The notes: generated from the letters alone by a model not told the origin. Numbered from the stretch's first letter, positions 34,237 through 43,229 are shown. The stretch is DNA of 64,000 nt from CALFML01 sp044222245 (GCA_044222245.1 JBGANQ010000031.1:23894-87893); one strand, 5' to 3'. A program made the numbers and translations.

Positions 34237-35190
34237 CTACTTCGCCCGGCCCACGCCCTGGCTGGCGTCGATGCCTTCAAGAGACGGCAGATCCGAGATG
34301 TTGGGCTGCAGGACGATCTCGATCCGGCGGTTCTGCGCCCGGTGCTCGGGGGTGTCGTTGGCGCTCACCGGATCGAACTCGCCGTAGCCGGCGGCGGCCA
34401 GGACCTGCGGCTTCATCTCGTGGGCGATGAGGAACTGCGTCACCTCGATGGCGCGAGCGGCCGAGAGATCCCAGTTGCTCTTGTAGCGACCGCTGCGGAT
34501 GGGCACGTTGTCGGTGTGCCCGGCGACGATGAAGTGGCGCTCGGGCAGCGTCGAAAGGACCTGAGCGACCTTGGCCAGCGCCTCCTGCCCCTGCGGCTTC
34601 ACATCGGTCTTTCCGGAGTCGAAAAGGACGTCATCGGGCAGGGCGATGAGCATCCGCCCATCGCGGATCACTACCTTGAGCTGTCCGGCGTCGATCATCG
34701 AGCGCAGCCGGTTGACCAGGTTGCGGAAGGTCGCCACCCGCTCCTCGGCCGCCGCCTTCTGCCGGCGCAGCTCTTCGAGGCGGACCTTGGCGTCCTGGAG
34801 GCCGGCGGCGAGCTGGCCGCGCTCGGCGGTCAGGCGGTCGACGTTCTGGCCGAGCTTCTCCAGCCGCTCCTTGAGCTGCCCGGCGAGCGCCGTGGTGTCG
34901 TCCAGAGACTTGCGCAGCTTGTCGCGCTCGGCGGTGGTGGCCGCCAGGCGGGACTCCAGATCACCGATCTTGGCCTGGGCGTCAGCAAGCTTGGCCTGGG
35001 CGTCGGCGTATTTGGCGCGCAGCTCGTCGCGCTCCTTGGTCACTGCGGCGAGCAGCTCGGTCTGCTTGCTGTGCTCGCCGCGCAGACCGTCGAGCTCAGC
35101 GACCTTGGCGTTGTAAGTACCCGTGGTGACGCAGCCGCCGGCCAGCACCGCGGCCAGGGCGATTGTTCCCAGCTTCCCCTGCATGCGCAT
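34237..35190 (-). CDS. OmpA-family lipoprotein with coiled coil
   Basis: 317 residues from ATG 35190 (GGAGAGGACA upstream). The lipobox LAGGC puts Cys20 as the lipidated residue. Residues about 30-185 form a long coiled coil with heptads and repeated AKYADAQAKLADAQAKIGD. The C-terminal OmpA/MotB-like peptidoglycan-binding domain (about 195-300) shows LIALPDDVLFDSGKTDVKP, FIVAGHTDNVPIRSGRYKSN, WDLSAARAIEV, AAGYGEFDPVSANDTPEHRA and QNRRIEIVL. It probably tethers the outer membrane to peptidoglycan. It is downstream of, and convergent with, the GH5 gene. Confidence 0.93.
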   Translation of the reverse strand: MRMQGKLGTIALAAVLAGGCVTTGTYNAKVAELDGLRGEHSKQTELLAAVTKERDELRAKYADAQAKLADAQAKIGDLESRLAATTAERDKLRKSLDDTTALAGQLKERLEKLGQNVDRLTAERGQLAAGLQDAKVRLEELRRQKAAAEERVATFRNLVNRLRSMIDAGQLKVVIRDGRMLIALPDDVLFDSGKTDVKPQGQEALAKVAQVLSTLPERHFIVAGHTDNVPIRSGRYKSNWDLSAARAIEVTQFLIAHEMKPQVLAAAGYGEFDPVSANDTPEHRAQNRRIEIVLQPNISDLPSLEGIDASQGVGRAK

Positions 35191-35433
35191 TGTCCTCTCC
35201 TTATATTCCCAGGTTGGCAAGAGCCAGGCCACACCCCGGCCCGCCGCCGTTGGCGACGCCAGCAGCGCCCCTCCGGCGCGCCGAGGTGGTAGATAAAGTG
35301 ACACGGAACCCGACGCGCGGTGATTTTTTTTCCGCGCGCCGGCCGGCTGATTCTGCCGGCGCTGAGCATCCGATCGAACTCAACAGAACGCGCAAAAAGT
35401 GCGCTATGGGAGTCCTTGGGGAAGGGGGCGGCG

Positions 35434-38400
35434 CTAGGGCTTTACCGCGCAGTCGGCGGCGATCTGCGGCCACTCCGGCTGGTGGCGCAAGAGCTCGCAG
35501 GCCTGCTCGATCAGGCCGTCGGCGGTGGCCGGGTAGATGGCGGCGCGGTTGCCGGTGGAGTGGGTGACAAGGAGGTGCTGGCCGTCGGGCGAAGGCTCGG
35601 CGTAAGTGCCGTCATCGATGTGCAGGACCTGCAGCTGCTGGCCGCTGCGGGCGTCAAAGACCCGCACCGTCTGATCATCGCCCTGGGTGACGATGCGGCG
35701 GCCGTCGCGAAAGAAGACTGCCGAGGAGGTCGCGTCCAGGTGCCCGCTCAGGTTGACGCTGGGGGTGCCGCTGCGCAGGTCCCAGATCTGCGGCTCGGCG
35801 CCGCCTACCACCAGGCGCTGGCCATCGGGGGCGAACCACACGAACGCGGCGCGCCCGGGCGTGCCCGGGGTGGTGAGCAGCGGCGCCCCGGTCTGGGCGT
35901 CGAGCACCCGCGCCTGGCCATCGGCGTCGCCGGTCGCCAGCCGGCTGCCATCGGGCGAGAACACCAGGTTGCCGAGCGTCACCCCAGTGCCCGGCAGGGT
36001 GCGCAACAGGCGCTTGTCGCGCCACCGCCAGATCTTGATCGTCTGCTCGGGATCGACGGTGGCCAGCTCTTCGCCATCGGCCGAGAACGCCAGCCGGCTC
36101 AGGCGGAAATCGTCGCGCTGGTAGCCCACCAGGAGCTCGCCGCGGCCGGTCCGCCAGTCCCACACCCAGACGTCGCCGCCGTGGATGAGCGAGGTCGCCA
36201 GCTGCCGCCCGTCGGGCGAGAAGGTAATGTGCATCACCGCCGAGGGGTGCACAAGCCGCATCAGCTCGCGCGCGGTGCGGGCATCAAAGACCCGCACCGT
36301 GCGATCGCGGCCGGCGGTGGCCACCTGCAGGCCGTCGGGCGAGTACACTGCCTTGTCCACCGTATCGGTGTTGCCGACAAAGACCTGCAGGTGCTGGCCG
36401 CGCTCGGCGCTCCACACCCGCGCGCTGTGATCGAAGCTGGCGGTGACGATGGTCCGGCTGTCGGGGGCGAACGCCGCCGAGTTGACTGCATCCGAGTGGC
36501 CGCGCAGGACGGCCAGCAGCCGCCCATCGGGGATCGCGAACACCCGCGCCAGCCGGTCAAAACCCACGGTGAGGAGCCGCTGGCTGTCCGGGGAGAACGC
36601 CGCCCACAAGGGAATGAGGCTGTTGGCCTCCAGGGTCGCCTGCAGCTTGCCGGTGTGAAAGCTCCACAGCGAGGCGGTCCCGTCAAGACCGGTGGTAAGC
36701 AGGTAGCGGCCATCGGGGCTGGGGATGGCGATGCGGATGCGGCTCTGCGGGGTGTGCAGGGTGAGGCGCAGGGCGCCAGTGCGCGCCTCGAAGATCCACA
36801 CCTTGGCGCCGATGCCGCCGTAGGCGAACACGTACGCGCCGTCGCCCGAGAAGCCGGCGAACAGGTGCTCGCTGGGGTCGAGCTTCTCGCCCGCCGGTAG
36901 CCGAAAGGTTCGCAGCAGCTGGCCGCTGTGCGCCGCGTGGAGGTTGACGCTGCCGCTGCGCACCCCGGTGGCGATGAGGCGGCCGTCGGGGCTAAAGGGG
37001 CCCTCGTACAGGGTCGCGGTGCCCGGCAGGCGGGCCAGCTGCTTGCCGGTCGCCGGGTCCCACAGCCACGAGGTCACCTGGTTGGGCGAGCCGCTCACGG
37101 TGGCGGTGAGCAGGCGCGAGCCGTCGCGCGAGAAGAAGGCGCGGCGGACATCGCCGCTGTGCGGCAGGCACCGCAGCCGCCGCCCGCTCGCCTTCTCCCA
37201 CAGGCAGGCCGAGTCATCCTGGCTCGCCGTCACCACCTGCGTCCCGTCGGGAGAGAACGCCGCCAGGCGCAGCGGCTCTTTGTGCCCCTGAAACGCGAGG
37301 AGGAACTGGCCGCTGGTCGCGTCCCACAGCCGCGCGGTCCCGTCCTGGCTGGCGGTGAGCACGCTGCGCCCGTCGGGAGAGAACACGGCGAAGCGGACCT
37401 GGCCGCGGTGGCCGTGCAGCGGCAGCGAGCGCTTGGCGGCGTCCACCGCCTGGCTCAGCCCCTCCAGGGCCGAGGCCAGCGGCAGCTCGTGGCTGCGCCG
37501 GTTGGCGGCGATCGACTTGAGGCTGATGAGCAGCGCCGGGACCTCGCGCCCGGGCAGCCCGGCCAGGCTGACCGCGCGCGCCCCGAGCTCGGCCTTGGCC
37601 ACCCGGTCGTGCAGCAGCCGCTGCTCCTGCGCCAGCGCGTGCTGCTTGTCGGCGAGCTCGTGCTGCTCGTGGGCGAACTGCCGCTGCCGCTGCACCTCGC
37701 GGCGCTGAAAGCCGAGCAGCCCGAGGAACAGCGGGATGACCAGCAGCGCCGCGCTGAGCGCTCGCCGCCGCCAGGCGATGCTGCGCACGCGGGCGCGCGC
37801 CGCCTGCACAAACTCCGCCCTGGCCACGGTCAGGTCCTCGTCTGAGAGGCCGACCTCGGCGAGCTCGCTGAGCTGGCGCTCGGTCCATAGAAGCTCCGGC
37901 GGGCGGCCCAGGCGTCGCCACTCGGCGGCGGCCCCGGCCAGGCGGTCCTCCACCGCTTGCCGCTCAAGCTCGCCGTCGCGCCACTTCTGCAGGGTCGGCC
38001 AGCCGTGCAGCAGGGCCTCGTGGGCGATCTCGTAGGTCGGCTCGGCGTCGCCGTGGCGCACCCACAAAAGGCGCCCGCGCACCAGGGCGTCGAGCACCGC
38101 CCGCTCGCCGCCATCGGCCCCGCACAGCTCGCCGGCGGTGCGGCGGACGCGCAGCCCGGCGGGGGTGATGAGCGACAGGACAATGCGCTGGGCGACCCGC
38201 TGCTGCGCCGGCAACAGCTCGCTGAGCAGCCGCTCGGCGTGGCGGGCCAGCGCCCCGCTCACCCCGCCGATCGCCGCCAGCGTCTCGGCGCTGATGCAGC
38301 GGTCGCGGCGCCGCTCCTGCTCGCTCGCCTCCCACAGCTCGGCCAGGGCGAACTGCAACAGCGGCAGCCCCCCCTGGGTGTCCAGCGTCGAGGCGACCAG

Positions 38401-40185
38401 CTCATCGACCAGGGCCGCAGAGGCGAAGCGCACCCCGCGCACCCGCGCCGGCCCGAGGATCGCCTCGCGCAGCCCGTCGCGGGTCAGGGCGCCCAGGATG
38501 TAGACGACCCGGTTCAGCTCCTCCCCAAGTCCGGGCAGCGCGGTGAGGCGGGTCAGAAAGTCGCCGCGAGCGGTCAGCAGCACGCGCAGGCCGGGGCTGT
38601 GCGCCGACAGGCTGCCGAGCACCGCGCTCACCGTCGCCGCCTCGTGCGGGTCGCTGAGCGTCAGCAGCTCCTCCAGCTGATCGATGAATAAAAGGACCCC
38701 CTGCGCCCGGCCGGCGGTCTGGCTCTGCTTCTGGTGCAGCCGCCGCACCAGCTCGCCCGGCTCTTTCTGGAAAAGCTCGCTCAGCGCCTCGCCGGTCAGC
38801 TCGAGCAGCGGCGCCAGCGCCGCGGCCAGCGCCTGCAGCGGCCGCCGTCCCGGCACCAGGCTGATGGTGGTGAAGGTGCGCTCGTGACCCAGGGCTCCGG
38901 CCTGCACCGCGGCGAGCACGCCGGCGCGGCACAGCGACGACTTGCCGACCCCAGAGTCACCGGCGACGAGCACCATCGGCTCGACGCGCAGGCGCTCGAC
39001 GAGCGAGCGGATCTCCACCGCGCGGCCGAAGAACAGGCCGCGGTGCTCACTCTCGAACGGGTACAGCCCGCGGTAGGGGTTGCCGTCGGCCAGCACCGCT
39101 GCGGCGGGGGCGGCGTTGATCTCCTCCAGGGCGTGACCCAGGGCCTCGGCCGAGGCGTAGCGGGCCGCCGGATCGCGGCGCAGGCAGCGATCGATGATCT
39201 GCGCCAGCTCCGGGTGGACCGCCGACACCACCGAAAGCAGCGGCGGCGGCTCGTGCTGCATGACCTCCAGCTCGAGCTCGGAGACGGTGGTGGCGAGGTA
39301 GGTCGGCCGCCCGGCGCACAGCTCGTAGAGCAGCGCCCCCAGCGAGTAGATATCGACCTGGCAGGTCGCCGGCTCGCTGCGCCACATCTCGGGGGCCATG
39401 TACAGCGGCGTGCCCAGGCGCATCCCGACGTGGGTGAGGCTGGTCGAGATCGCCCGTTGGTCCGGCGCCGCCGGGCGCGCTTTCGGGGTGGGCGCCGCCG
39501 CCGCCTCCGGCGTCAGCTTGTCCGACCCGGCGCGCGAAAGGGTCTGCGCCAGATCGAACTCCGCCGCCCCCTTGGCCCGCTCGCCCGTCGGCGTGCTGGC
39601 GGAGATGAGCGGCACCGACTGCGGACCCGGCAGGCTGCCGCGCCCGCCGCCGCTTGGACCGGCTTCGAGCAGCTTGGCCAGCCCGAAATCGAGCAGCTTG
39701 ACCGGACCGTCTTCAGAGAGGATCGCGTTGCCCGGCTTGATGTCGCGGTGCAGCACGCCGCGCCGGTGCGCCGCCGTCACCCCGCGGCACAGGCCAATCG
39801 CCAGCTCGAGCACCTCGGGCCACGGCAGCGGCAGCGGCAGGCGGTCCAGGCTCTTGCCGCGCACGTACTCCGAGATGATAAAGGGCTGGCCGGCGACCTC
39901 GCCCACCCGGTAGATGGTGACCACGTTGGGGTGCGACAGGCGGGCGATGGCGCGCGCCTCGTGGACAAAGCGCTCGCGGCTTATCGGGTTGGCGCCGGCC
40001 GCGGTGAGGAACTTGATCGCCACCGGCCGATCGAGCAGCGTGTCGTGCGCCCGGTAGACGCAGCCCATGCCGCCGCGGCCAAGCTGATAGAGCAGCCGGT
40101 ACTCATCGATAAGGGGCAGCGCCGCGAGCTCCTCGCGCGAGAGCTCCCCCTGAAGGAGCTGCGTGAGCTGGCCGGCGGGGAACAT
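35434..40185 (-). CDS. Ser/Thr protein kinase with nSTAND ATPase, membrane helix and WD40 propeller
   Basis: 1583 residues. The kinase (about 30-355) has Gly-loop LGRGGMGCVYRA, VAIKFL (Lys58), HRDIKPGN (149 = catalytic Asp), DFG 166-168 and APE 264-266. The stretch from DFG to GTPLYMAPE is ~95 residues, far longer than the usual ~20-25, because of a Pro/Ala/Ser-rich insert. Next is an nSTAND-type ATPase: NPYRGLYPFESEHRGLFFGR, Walker A GDSGVGKSS (409-417), LLFIDQLEELLTLSD and VLLTARGDFLTRL. A hydrophobic helix lies near 805-825 (ALLVIPLFLGLLGFQR), then a helical region, and from about 925 some 14 WD40-type blades (VFSPDGRSVLTASQDGTARL and many similar). It may integrate a binding signal with ATP-driven switching and phosphorylation. 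A TACAAT box lies 7 nt before the ATG. Confidence 0.9.
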   Translation of the reverse strand: MFPAGQLTQLLQGELSREELAALPLIDEYRLLYQLGRGGMGCVYRAHDTLLDRPVAIKFLTAAGANPISRERFVHEARAIARLSHPNVVTIYRVGEVAGQPFIISEYVRGKSLDRLPLPLPWPEVLELAIGLCRGVTAAHRRGVLHRDIKPGNAILSEDGPVKLLDFGLAKLLEAGPSGGGRGSLPGPQSVPLISASTPTGERAKGAAEFDLAQTLSRAGSDKLTPEAAAAPTPKARPAAPDQRAISTSLTHVGMRLGTPLYMAPEMWRSEPATCQVDIYSLGALLYELCAGRPTYLATTVSELELEVMQHEPPPLLSVVSAVHPELAQIIDRCLRRDPAARYASAEALGHALEEINAAPAAAVLADGNPYRGLYPFESEHRGLFFGRAVEIRSLVERLRVEPMVLVAGDSGVGKSSLCRAGVLAAVQAGALGHERTFTTISLVPGRRPLQALAAALAPLLELTGEALSELFQKEPGELVRRLHQKQSQTAGRAQGVLLFIDQLEELLTLSDPHEAATVSAVLGSLSAHSPGLRVLLTARGDFLTRLTALPGLGEELNRVVYILGALTRDGLREAILGPARVRGVRFASAALVDELVASTLDTQGGLPLLQFALAELWEASEQERRRDRCISAETLAAIGGVSGALARHAERLLSELLPAQQRVAQRIVLSLITPAGLRVRRTAGELCGADGGERAVLDALVRGRLLWVRHGDAEPTYEIAHEALLHGWPTLQKWRDGELERQAVEDRLAGAAAEWRRLGRPPELLWTERQLSELAEVGLSDEDLTVARAEFVQAARARVRSIAWRRRALSAALLVIPLFLGLLGFQRREVQRQRQFAHEQHELADKQHALAQEQRLLHDRVAKAELGARAVSLAGLPGREVPALLISLKSIAANRRSHELPLASALEGLSQAVDAAKRSLPLHGHRGQVRFAVFSPDGRSVLTASQDGTARLWDATSGQFLLAFQGHKEPLRLAAFSPDGTQVVTASQDDSACLWEKASGRRLRCLPHSGDVRRAFFSRDGSRLLTATVSGSPNQVTSWLWDPATGKQLARLPGTATLYEGPFSPDGRLIATGVRSGSVNLHAAHSGQLLRTFRLPAGEKLDPSEHLFAGFSGDGAYVFAYGGIGAKVWIFEARTGALRLTLHTPQSRIRIAIPSPDGRYLLTTGLDGTASLWSFHTGKLQATLEANSLIPLWAAFSPDSQRLLTVGFDRLARVFAIPDGRLLAVLRGHSDAVNSAAFAPDSRTIVTASFDHSARVWSAERGQHLQVFVGNTDTVDKAVYSPDGLQVATAGRDRTVRVFDARTARELMRLVHPSAVMHITFSPDGRQLATSLIHGGDVWVWDWRTGRGELLVGYQRDDFRLSRLAFSADGEELATVDPEQTIKIWRWRDKRLLRTLPGTGVTLGNLVFSPDGSRLATGDADGQARVLDAQTGAPLLTTPGTPGRAAFVWFAPDGQRLVVGGAEPQIWDLRSGTPSVNLSGHLDATSSAVFFRDGRRIVTQGDDQTVRVFDARSGQQLQVLHIDDGTYAEPSPDGQHLLVTHSTGNRAAIYPATADGLIEQACELLRHQPEWPQIAADCAVKP

Positions 40186-40192
40186 GGGGGGT

Positions 40193-40198
40193 ATTGTA
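40193..40198 (-). promoter_or_regulatory. -10 box TACAAT for the kinase gene
   Basis: Minus-strand TACAAT ends 7 nt before the ATG at 40185; only ACCCCCC lies between, so no ribosome-binding site. Confidence 0.55.
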
Positions 40199-40254
40199 GC
40201 TGGATCCCGGCGAGTACGGGCGAAGTCTGCGCTCGCGCTTTACCGCCGCCCGGC

Positions 40255-40260
40255 TATAAT
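40255..40260 (+). promoter_or_regulatory. -10 box TATAAT for the thioesterase gene
   Basis: A consensus TATAAT ends 9 nt before the ATG at 40270, with CGGCGCTCC between and no Shine-Dalgarno. It is back-to-back with the kinase promoter at 40193-40198. Confidence 0.6.
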
Positions 40261-40269
40261 CGGCGCTCC

Positions 40270-41043
40270 ATGACTCTTAGCCCCGATCGCTGGCTGCGCC
40301 GTCTGGGCGCCAACCCGCAGGCGCGGCTGCGCCTGTTCTGCCTTCCCTATGCAGGCGGTGGGACCGCGCAGTACCGCCCGTGGGCGCGCCTGCTGCCGCC
40401 CGAGGTCGAGCCCTACGCGCTGTGCCTGCCCGGCCGGGAGGAGCGCATCAACGAGCGCCCAGTCGAGCACATGGAGCCGCTGCTGACGGCGATGGCGCAA
40501 GCGCTGCAGCCGCTCTTGGACCGGCCGTTCGTGCTTTACGGCCACAGCCTGGGCGGGCTCCTTGGGTTCGAGCTGGCGCACACCCTGCGGCGCATCGCCG
40601 GGGTCGAGCCGGCGCGCCTCATCGTCTCGGGCCGCGGCGCTCCCGAGAGCCCCCCGGCGCCGGCGATAGGTCACCTGCCCGATGCCGCGTTCGTCGCCGC
40701 GCTGAACCAGCGCTACGGCGGGATCCCCCAGGCGGTGCTCAACGAGCCCGAGCTGCTGGCGCTGTTCCTGCCGGTGCTGCGCGGCGACTTCCGGCTGCTG
40801 GAGGGCTATAGCTACAAGGCGCGTCCGCCGCTGTCCTGTCCGATCACGGCGGTGGGCGGCGCACAGGACAGCATGGTCACCGCGGATGCCCTACACGGCT
40901 GGCGTCCGCACACCCAAGGGGCGCTGACGACCCACCTGCTGGAGGGCGCGCACTTTTTCATCCAGAGCCACCAGGGACGCTTCCTGGACCTTCTGAGCAG
41001 CGAGCTGCGGCGCACTGCGGAGCTGGCGAGCTCGCGACCGTAG
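40270..41043 (+). CDS. type II thioesterase (alpha/beta hydrolase)
   Basis: 257 residues, normal for the editing thioesterases that remove stalled acyl groups from NRPS/PKS carrier proteins. Motifs: LRLFCLPYAGGGTAQYRPWA at the N-terminus, LCLPGREER, nucleophile Ser93 in YGHSLGG, Asp200 in GGAQDSMV and His228 in LEGAHFFIQSHQ, the full catalytic triad. No NRPS or PKS modules are in the window, so the carrier protein it serves is elsewhere, or it acts on small acyl thioesters. It lies 213 bp upstream of the putative gasdermin on the same strand and head-to-head with the kinase gene. Confidence 0.92.
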   Translation: MTLSPDRWLRRLGANPQARLRLFCLPYAGGGTAQYRPWARLLPPEVEPYALCLPGREERINERPVEHMEPLLTAMAQALQPLLDRPFVLYGHSLGGLLGFELAHTLRRIAGVEPARLIVSGRGAPESPPAPAIGHLPDAAFVAALNQRYGGIPQAVLNEPELLALFLPVLRGDFRLLEGYSYKARPPLSCPITAVGGAQDSMVTADALHGWRPHTQGALTTHLLEGAHFFIQSHQGRFLDLLSSELRRTAELASSRP

Positions 41044-41183
41044 GAACGGGTCGCAGTGTCATAATCTCGCCACCTGCTGCTTATCGCTAGTCTGTCGCTG
41101 CCCTGCCAGGGTCTTATCCCTTCATCGCCCTGCTGTCCTAGGCTCCCTCTGCGCCGTCGGCGGCTGCGCTGGCGCAGTGGTAC

Positions 41184-41216
41184 TCTGGTGTTGTTCTGGT
41201 GTTGTTCTGGTGTTGT
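41184..41216 (+). repeat. three perfect 11-bp tandem repeats upstream of the gasdermin-like gene
   Basis: TCTGGTGTTGT is repeated exactly at 41184-41194, 41195-41205 and 41206-41216, 40-73 bp before the ATG at 41257. The period of one helical turn suits cooperative protein binding; slipped-strand copy change would alter promoter spacing. Role inferred. Confidence 0.8.
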
Positions 41217-41256
41217 CTCATCGCTGTTTCATCGCAGTCAGATTAAAAGGATGCTC

Positions 41257-42102
41257 ATGTGCAAGGACCCCGCGCTCTCCTACCTCAACAGCCTCGGTTA
41301 TAATGTCATCCGTCACCCGCGAGCGGCGATCAGCCCGCTGTACCTGATGGGTCGCCGCAGCGGCGTGAATGAGGGGCTCGGGCCGCTGCCCCGACTCATC
41401 AAGTCCGATGCCGCGACCGCCCGCCCCCGGCCTCGCGTCAGCCAGAAGGAGGCCAGCGCGGGCATCGAAGGCAAGACCACGGGGCAGCTGGCGGTGGGAG
41501 TCGGGCTGGGAATTCTCAAAGGCTTCCTCAAGGGAATCGGCGTCGAGGTCGACATCGATGTCGATGCCCAGTTTGGCAGCGCCCACAAGCTGCAGTTCAG
41601 CTTCAGCAAGGTGCTGGTCGAGCGCGTCGAGCCGCTCGACATCGGCACCTTCCTCAGCGGCGCCCGGGCGGACCTCGACAACCCGGTGGTGCGCGGCTAC
41701 CTGCAGGGCGGCGGCAAGCTGTACGTCCTGCACGAGGTCATAAAGAGCGCCCAGATCAGTGTCCTATTTGACTCCAGCAGTCGGGAAGATCTGACCCTCA
41801 AGCTGCCGCTGTTGCAAAAGAGCGTGGCGGGCAAGGCGACGGTGGGCCTGAAGGCCGACAAGGAGCTGGCGCTGAGCTTCACCGGCACCGAGCCGCTCGC
41901 CTTCGGCTTCAAGTGTCTGCAGATCTGGCTGGGAGAGCGGGACGGCCAGGTCGTGTTCGAGACCACGCCGGCCGCTCCCGGCCCGCGCCTGCACCTGGGA
42001 GTCCCAGCGCAGAGCGGTAGCGGACCGCTGCTCATCAAGGACGAGCTGGTCGAGCTCACCGATGCCGAGGAGTCTGGCGCGTCTGCCCCGCCTCCGGCCT
42101 GA
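41257..42102 (+). CDS. putative bacterial gasdermin (bGSDM)
   Basis: 281 residues from ATG 41257, 7 nt after AAAAGG. An in-frame ATG at 41251 is too close to that site. The N-terminus MCKDPALSYLNSLGYNVIRH, with Cys2, is the pattern I associate with bacterial gasdermins, in which the N-terminal Cys is palmitoylated. Further family-like features: GLGPLPRLIKSD (about 40-51); IEGKTTGQLAVGVGLGILKG (about 70-89); KLQFSFSKVLVERVEPLDIG (111-130); VVRGYLQ, VLHEVIKSAQISVLF, LPLLQKSVAGKATVGL and LAFGFKCLQIWLG. The last ~45 residues are flexible and could be the short inhibitory C-terminus that proteases remove. Family members form very large membrane pores that kill the phage-infected cell. No protease is adjacent. 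The assignment rests on recalled family patterns. Confidence 0.7.
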   Translation: MCKDPALSYLNSLGYNVIRHPRAAISPLYLMGRRSGVNEGLGPLPRLIKSDAATARPRPRVSQKEASAGIEGKTTGQLAVGVGLGILKGFLKGIGVEVDIDVDAQFGSAHKLQFSFSKVLVERVEPLDIGTFLSGARADLDNPVVRGYLQGGGKLYVLHEVIKSAQISVLFDSSSREDLTLKLPLLQKSVAGKATVGLKADKELALSFTGTEPLAFGFKCLQIWLGERDGQVVFETTPAAPGPRLHLGVPAQSGSGPLLIKDELVELTDAEESGASAPPPA

Positions 42103-42119
42103 AGCGGCTTGGCTGCGGC

Positions 42120-43220
42120 TCAGTCGGCGATGAAGCCCTTGCGGGTGCGCAGGTAGTCGATAAAGACCGGACTCAGCGCGCGCTCGCGCAGCTCGGCGGT
42201 GGTCAGCGGTGGACGCCGCGGCTCCCAGGCCGGATTGACGGCGAGCTGCGGCCAGTCGGGGTTGACGATCGCCGCCCGGCCCAGGGCGATGATCGAGGCG
42301 CCGCGGGCCTGCAGCGACTCGGCCTCGGCGGCGGTCCAGACGCTACCGGCGACCATGAGGTGCACCGCGGCCGGACAGGCGCGACGGAACAGCGGAATCG
42401 GGTGCTCGGTTGGGCGCTTTTGGGTATTGCGCTGCGCGTCCCACAGCGAGATGTGCAGGAAGTCGATCCCATCTTCCGCCAGCCAGCCGGCCAGCGTCAG
42501 GTTCTCATCCAGATCCAGGCCCTTGGCATTGCCGAAGTCCTCGGGGGAGATGCGCACCCCGACGAGGAACGAGTCCGGCACGGCGGCGCGCACCGCCTGC
42601 GTCGCGCGCCGCAGGAGCCGCGCCCGGCCGGCCAGCGAGCCGCCCCAGTCGTCGCTGCGCCGGTTGAGGGTGGCGCTCAGGAACTGGCCAAACAGGTAGC
42701 CGTGCGCGCCGTGCAGCTCGACGCCGGCGAAGCCCGCCCGGTAGGCGCGCAGCGCGGCGTCGCGGAAGGCGTCGATTACCCGCTCCAGGTCCGCCTCGCT
42801 GGCGGCGCGCGGCGCCTCGGGCTCGTCGGGGATCTCGCTGGCGCTGAAGGGCACAAGGCCGGTGACCTGGCGCGGCGCCCGCACCCCGCCGTGGAACAGC
42901 TGCACAAGCGGCAGCGCGCCGTTTTCGCGCAGCGCAGCGGCGAGCTGCGTCAGGCCCGGCAGCAGGTGATCGGCGTAGACCCCGAGCTCTCCGGGCCAGC
43001 CCTGGCCATCGAGCGTGACGTGGGCGGCGCAGGTGATGACGAGGCCGAAGCCGCCCGCCGCCCGCCGCACCAGCCACTGCAGCTCGGCATCGGACAGCGA
43101 GCCGTCGCGGTGGCTCTGCAGGTTGGTCATCGGCGCTACCGCGAGGCAGTTGCGGGCGCGGGCGCCGTTTCTAAACGTCAGCGGGCAAAACAGCGGAGAC
43201 AGCGGAGCTGCGGCGGTCAT
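42120..43220 (-). CDS. old-yellow-enzyme-like NADH:flavin oxidoreductase
   Basis: 366 residues, normal for the FMN-dependent OYE/NAD(P)H:flavin oxidoreductase TIM barrel. Motifs: LAVAPMTNLQSHRDGSLSD (start of the barrel, flavin contact), LVQLFHGGVRA (QL-x-H-x-G), FAGVELHGAHGYLFGQFLSA (family H-G-A-H-G-Y-L), NRRSDDWGGSLAGRARLLRR, VGVRISPEDF, VAGSVWTAAEAE and IIALGRAAIVNPDWP near the C-terminal phosphate site. ATG 43220 is preceded at 9 nt by TACTTT. The stop is 17 bp from the convergent gasdermin-like gene, but the function looks unrelated. It probably reduces an activated alkene; substrate unknown. Confidence 0.9.
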   Translation of the reverse strand: MTAAAPLSPLFCPLTFRNGARARNCLAVAPMTNLQSHRDGSLSDAELQWLVRRAAGGFGLVITCAAHVTLDGQGWPGELGVYADHLLPGLTQLAAALRENGALPLVQLFHGGVRAPRQVTGLVPFSASEIPDEPEAPRAASEADLERVIDAFRDAALRAYRAGFAGVELHGAHGYLFGQFLSATLNRRSDDWGGSLAGRARLLRRATQAVRAAVPDSFLVGVRISPEDFGNAKGLDLDENLTLAGWLAEDGIDFLHISLWDAQRNTQKRPTEHPIPLFRRACPAAVHLMVAGSVWTAAEAESLQARGASIIALGRAAIVNPDWPQLAVNPAWEPRRPPLTTAELRERALSPVFIDYLRTRKGFIAD

Positions 43221-43229
43221 GATGCGGTC

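Noticed and set aside
38734..40266. Long plus-strand frame upstream of the thioesterase
   Set aside because: It is antisense to the kinase gene; the real start is ATG 40270.
35434..41043. Kinase-nSTAND-WD40 and thioesterase as parts of the gasdermin system
   Set aside because: Proximity only: the kinase diverges and the thioesterase has its own promoter. No conserved pairing is known to me, so I do not claim it.
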